Source of the DNA: Halomonas sp.
GTDB lineage: Bacteria > Pseudomonadota > Gammaproteobacteria > Pseudomonadales > Oleiphilaceae
DNA length: 8,248 nucleotides
Assembly: GCA_007135745.1 (NCBI GenBank)
Contig: SLIH01000229.1
Span: 1 to 8,248, forward strand
Reading direction: 5' to 3'
In this document: piece after piece, positions 5,768 to 8,248 of the stretch
Numbering within the stretch: the stretch's first letter is position 1
Layout: the number at the start of each line of letters is the position of its first letter
Notes under the pieces: model-generated
What the model was told of the DNA's origin: nothing
Seen by the model: only the letters and a program-made list of their open reading frames with translations
Databases searched by the model: none
Position numbers and translations under genes: made by a program

Positions 5768-6442
5768 TCAGAACGCCGTTGCCATAACCGCCCCTTCCGG
5801 GAGTTCCGGGCGATAGCGCTCCCTCAGGTCCATGACCTCATCATGGTACCTTTCCGTCACATAGGGCATCTCCAGCGTCAGCACCTGATAGATGCCCTGG
5901 CGCAGCTGCTCGCGGCTGATATCACCATCGCCTTCAGCGGCATGGGCGGTCTTGAGGAAGGCCATCCAGTTGGTCACCACCAGCCAGGCGTTGAGCGCCA
6001 TCGCTTCCTGCTCGCCATCGGAATGCGAACGCAGAATGCCGCCCTCCTGCAGCCCCTGCAGCACGGCCCGGATCTCGGCCAGACACTGAAAAGTGAAATC
6101 CCGATAGTCCCTTCGCAGCCGTTCGTCCGTCGTCAGCAGGTACTCCAGATCCCGGTGGAAAAAGCGGTAGTGCCAGAGCCCGTCGAACACGGACTCCAGG
6201 TAGAACATCTTGTCCTTGATGGTCAGTGGGCGATCGCGGGGCACCACCAGGTACTGATTCACCAGAGCCCGGTACTGCAGAAAGATGGTATAGATGATGT
6301 CCGCCTTGTTGCGGAAGTGGTAATAAAGGTTACCCGGAGAGATGCCCAGATGGGCGGCAATGTGATTGGTGGTCACATTGCGCTCTCCCTCTTCATTGAA
6401 CAAGGCAAGACTGGCCTGAAGAATCCTGTCGCGTGTTTTCAT
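5768..6442 (-). CDS. TetR/AcrR family transcriptional regulator
   Basis: The 224-residue product has the N-terminal TetR DNA-binding domain: RDRILQASLALFNEEG (4-19), then the helix-turn-helix TTNHIAAHLGISPGNLYYHF (24-43) and NKADII. The rest (about 50-224) is the variable ligand-binding and dimerisation region, rich in aromatic residues (WHYRFFHRDLEYL, 90-102; NAWLVVTNWMAFL, 151-163), which would suit a hydrophobic or aromatic ligand; this is inference. ATG 6442 begins MKTRDRIL, has GGGGA close upstream, and excludes an unlikely upstream extension. It is divergent from an aldehyde dehydrogenase, and the shared 166-bp gap holds a perfect palindrome, so it probably represses the dehydrogenase and itself until an aldehyde or related inducer binds. 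The arrangement resembles PA0367/PA0366 of P. aeruginosa (from memory). Confidence 0.93.
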   Translation of the reverse strand: MKTRDRILQASLALFNEEGERNVTTNHIAAHLGISPGNLYYHFRNKADIIYTIFLQYRALVNQYLVVPRDRPLTIKDKMFYLESVFDGLWHYRFFHRDLEYLLTTDERLRRDYRDFTFQCLAEIRAVLQGLQEGGILRSHSDGEQEAMALNAWLVVTNWMAFLKTAHAAEGDGDISREQLRQGIYQVLTLEMPYVTERYHDEVMDLRERYRPELPEGAVMATAF

Positions 6443-6496
6443 TAATCCCCGACTGTCCAAAATCTGACCGGCAGCACGAAATGCCACCTCTGAGTG

Positions 6497-6525
6497 TTGA
6501 CTATTAGAGTATATACTCTAATAAT
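6497..6525 (+). promoter_or_regulatory. Sigma70 promoter of the aldehyde dehydrogenase
   Basis: A -35 TTGACT (6497-6502) and a -10 AATAAT (6520-6525) are each one base off consensus and separated by exactly 17 nt. The expected leader is about 75 nt. The whole spacer and most of the -10 lie under the palindromic operator, so repressor binding would block polymerase. Confidence 0.75.
6502..6523. promoter_or_regulatory. Perfect 22-bp palindrome, probable TetR operator
   Basis: Two 11-bp half-sites, TATTAGAGTAT (6502-6512) and its exact reverse complement ATACTCTAATA (6513-6523), abut without a spacer. Size and symmetry fit a TetR-family dimer site. It covers the spacer and -10 of the plus-strand promoter, and on the minus strand contains TATACT, which could act as a -10 for the regulator gene (17 nt from a weak TCTACA -35). 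One site could therefore repress both genes. AT-rich composition sets it apart from its surroundings. Confidence 0.85.
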
Positions 6526-6608
6526 GGTTTTGTAGATGATGAGATTCGTCCGCCAGCGTGCGCAGCAAGCTGCCTGCTGAGCGTCTGATGAGAGCACAGG
6601 AGGCCCCA

Positions 6609-8054
6609 ATGGTCGCTAACGTCGTTCAATTGACCGAAAGCAAAAAACAAATCCAGCAGATCAACCGGATTTTCACAGAACAGCAGCAGGCATTCCGCGA
6701 AAATCCAGCGCCCTCGGTGGCCGAACGGCGCGAGAACCTCAAGCGCCTCAAGCGTGCTCTGCTTGCCTATCAGGACGAACTGATGGAAGCCATCGACCGC
6801 GACTTTGGCGGTCGCTCGCCGGATGAGACGATCCTGGCCGAACTGATGCCTTCCATACAGAATATCAATTATACACTGAGTCACCTGACTCAGTGGATGA
6901 AGCCGGAAAAGCGCAAGGTTCACATGCTGTTCCAGCCCGCGCGCAACGAAATTCATTACGAGCCACTGGGCGTTGTGGGCATCATGGTGCCCTGGAACTA
7001 TCCGCTGTTTCTTACTGCAGGGCCGCTCACCGCAGCGCTGGCGGCAGGCAACCGGGTGATGATCAAGCTCTCGGAATACACCCCTGAAACATCGGCCCTG
7101 ATCCAGAAAATCCTGGAAGAAACCTTCCCTCAGGATCTGGTCGCCGTCGTCAACGGCGAAGCCGATGTAGCCCAATCCTTTGCGGCAAAAGCCTTTGATC
7201 ACCTGCTGTTTACCGGCTCCACCGAGATTGGTCGTCATGTCATGCGGGCCGCTGCCGACAATCTGACCCCGGTAACCCTGGAGCTTGGCGGCAAATCCCC
7301 CGCCATTGTTTCCCAGGACGTACCCATGAAGGACGCCGCCGAGCGCATTGCCTTCGGCAAAGGCATCAATGCGGGCCAGACCTGCGTTGCGCCGGATTAC
7401 ATCCTCTGCCCCCGGGACCGGGTCAACAGCTTCGTTGAACAGTTCCGTGCCGCCGTGGCCACCATGTATCCGACCATGCGTGACAACCGGGATTACACCA
7501 GCATTATTACCCAACGCCACCATGATCGCCTGACGCGCCTGATCGAGGACGCACGGGCCAAGGGAGCGGAGATCATCGAAGTCAATCCGGGTAACGAGCA
7601 CTTTGGTGATGATACCCGCAAGATGCCGATTCAGCTGGTGCTCAACCCGACACCGGACATGCTCGTCCTGCAGGAAGAAATCTTCGGCCCGGTACTGCCG
7701 GTGGTGACTTACGGACAGCTTGAGGAAGCACTCAACTACATCAATGACCGCCCACACCCCCTGGCACTGTACTATTTCGGTTACAATCGAACAGAGCAGA
7801 AGCGGGTGCGCGAACAGACCCGCTCGGGTGGAATCTGCGTCAACGACACCCTGGTTCACGTGGGGCAGGACGATCTGCCGTTCGGTGGCGTTGGCGACTC
7901 CGGCATGGGGAACTATCACGGACAGGAAGGGTTCGTAACCTTCTCCAACACCCGGGGTGTTATGAGCAAGCAGAAGCTCAACAGCGGCAAGATTGTCCAT
8001 CCGCCGCACAACACGTTGTTGCACAAACTGATATACCGCATTTTCCTGCGCTGA
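6609..8054 (+). CDS. NAD(P)-dependent aldehyde dehydrogenase, coniferyl-aldehyde dehydrogenase type
   Basis: The 481-residue product oxidises an aldehyde to the carboxylic acid. The catalytic set is complete: N130 in VPWNYP, K153 in MIKLSE, the FTGST cofactor loop (201-205), general base E225 in LELGGKSP, nucleophile C259 in GQTCVAPDY, and E357 in EEIFGP. Length and these motif variants match the coniferyl-aldehyde dehydrogenase (CalB) and ALDH3-like group, which includes enzymes for aromatic and fatty aldehydes; the real substrate is not shown. There is no signal peptide. The C-terminal tail (LLHKLIYRIFLR) is basic and hydrophobic and might touch the membrane, as in some ALDH3 proteins. ATG 6609 is chosen because AGGAGG (6598-6603) is 5 nt upstream; ATGs at 6558 and 6588 lack this. 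It is controlled by the operator-covered promoter and followed after 44 bp by a Tat-lipoprotein gene. Confidence 0.93.
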   Translation: MVANVVQLTESKKQIQQINRIFTEQQQAFRENPAPSVAERRENLKRLKRALLAYQDELMEAIDRDFGGRSPDETILAELMPSIQNINYTLSHLTQWMKPEKRKVHMLFQPARNEIHYEPLGVVGIMVPWNYPLFLTAGPLTAALAAGNRVMIKLSEYTPETSALIQKILEETFPQDLVAVVNGEADVAQSFAAKAFDHLLFTGSTEIGRHVMRAAADNLTPVTLELGGKSPAIVSQDVPMKDAAERIAFGKGINAGQTCVAPDYILCPRDRVNSFVEQFRAAVATMYPTMRDNRDYTSIITQRHHDRLTRLIEDARAKGAEIIEVNPGNEHFGDDTRKMPIQLVLNPTPDMLVLQEEIFGPVLPVVTYGQLEEALNYINDRPHPLALYYFGYNRTEQKRVREQTRSGGICVNDTLVHVGQDDLPFGGVGDSGMGNYHGQEGFVTFSNTRGVMSKQKLNSGKIVHPPHNTLLHKLIYRIFLR

Positions 8055-8098
8055 CAACGGCGCAACCACAATAAAAAAGACAAAAGGTGGCAAAAGCC

Positions 8099-8248
8099 AT
8101 GGAAATGGACCTCCCAAACGGGCCGGTGGCGTCGCCGGCCCTCAGCCGAAGGGGGTTTCTGCGCCTGGGCGTAACCGGGAGCGCCACACTGGCCGGAATC
8201 AGCCTGCTGGCCGGGGTGAGCGGCTGCGCCACCACGCCGGAACCATCC
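8099..8248 (+). CDS. Tat-exported lipoprotein, N-terminal 50 residues only
   Basis: The window ends inside this gene. ATG 8099 is preceded by AAGGTGG (8084-8090, 8 nt away). The 50 visible residues form a signal: a short polar N-region, a twin-arginine motif SRRGFL (16-21), a hydrophobic core (22-40) and a lipobox VSGC with lipidation at C43, followed by ATTPEPS. The mature protein would be folded in the cytoplasm, exported by Tat and anchored by lipid. The gap to the aldehyde dehydrogenase is 44 bp without a terminator, so the two are probably co-transcribed. In P. aeruginosa the equivalent dehydrogenase is near a small twin-arginine protein and a GMC-type oxidoreductase (from memory), so this may be a small partner subunit of a membrane alcohol dehydrogenase. 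That identity is inference; the visible part has no catalytic domain. Confidence 0.75.
   Translation, partial: MEMDLPNGPVASPALSRRGFLRLGVTGSATLAGISLLAGVSGCATTPEPS

Noticed and set aside
6570..6595. Small CAGC/GCTG hairpin in the aldehyde dehydrogenase leader
   Set aside because: The stem is only about four pairs with a bulge, not distinguishable from chance in GC-rich sequence.
6504..8117. Open minus-strand frame of 537 codons, opposite the aldehyde dehydrogenase
   Set aside because: It is antisense to a gene with a full catalytic motif set, has no recognisable domain, and overlaps the operator. Long antisense frames are common in GC-rich genes.
1..8248. A novel defence, mobile or CRISPR-like system
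   Set aside because: Nothing supports one: no transposase, integrase, nuclease-helicase pair, repeat array or composition break. All genes are housekeeping or common metabolic types.

Overview
The window reads as ordinary chromosomal DNA of a GC-rich gammaproteobacterium. The protein sequences and the gene order (rpmG/rpmB/radC/coaBC, and engB/cytochrome c4/dsbA/EEP phosphatase) resemble Pseudomonas and, more closely by eye, Marinobacter-like marine relatives. The genus is an inference from remembered sequences, not from a search. I see no tRNA, rRNA, CRISPR array, insertion sequence, prophage or toxin-antitoxin module, and no gene looks broken apart from the two cut by the window edges.

Layout. 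Positions 1-1203 (minus) hold nearly all of coaBC, the bifunctional coenzyme A enzyme. It is divergent from radC (1356-2030, plus), a JAMM/MPN-domain protein. A good sigma70 promoter then drives rpmB-rpmG (2217-2619, plus), encoding ribosomal proteins L28 and L33, through a leader of about 109 nt that can fold. This unit ends in a strong intrinsic terminator (2649-2676). Converging on it is a minus-strand group, 3' to 5': an endonuclease/exonuclease/phosphatase-family protein (2674-3525), a DsbA-type thiol oxidoreductase (3535-4161) and a diheme cytochrome c4 (4362-4967). A GC-rich hairpin sits between the last two. The divergent engB/yihA GTPase (5118-5750, plus) follows.

The last third is an accessory metabolic module. 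A TetR-family regulator (5768-6442, minus) is divergent from an aldehyde dehydrogenase of the coniferyl-aldehyde dehydrogenase type (6609-8054, plus). The intergenic region carries a perfect 22-bp palindrome (6502-6523) lying over the spacer and -10 of the dehydrogenase promoter, a near-ideal operator for the adjacent TetR protein. Directly downstream, the window ends in the first 50 codons of a protein with a twin-arginine lipoprotein signal (8099-8248+).

Functionally, the first two thirds are housekeeping: CoA synthesis, ribosome proteins and assembly (L28, L33, EngB), and envelope redox and electron transport (DsbA, cytochrome c4). The last third is probably an inducible alcohol/aldehyde oxidation cluster. 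The points most worth checking are the operator-promoter overlap, the Tat-lipoprotein linked to the aldehyde dehydrogenase, and the possible RNA structure in the rpmB leader and first codons.
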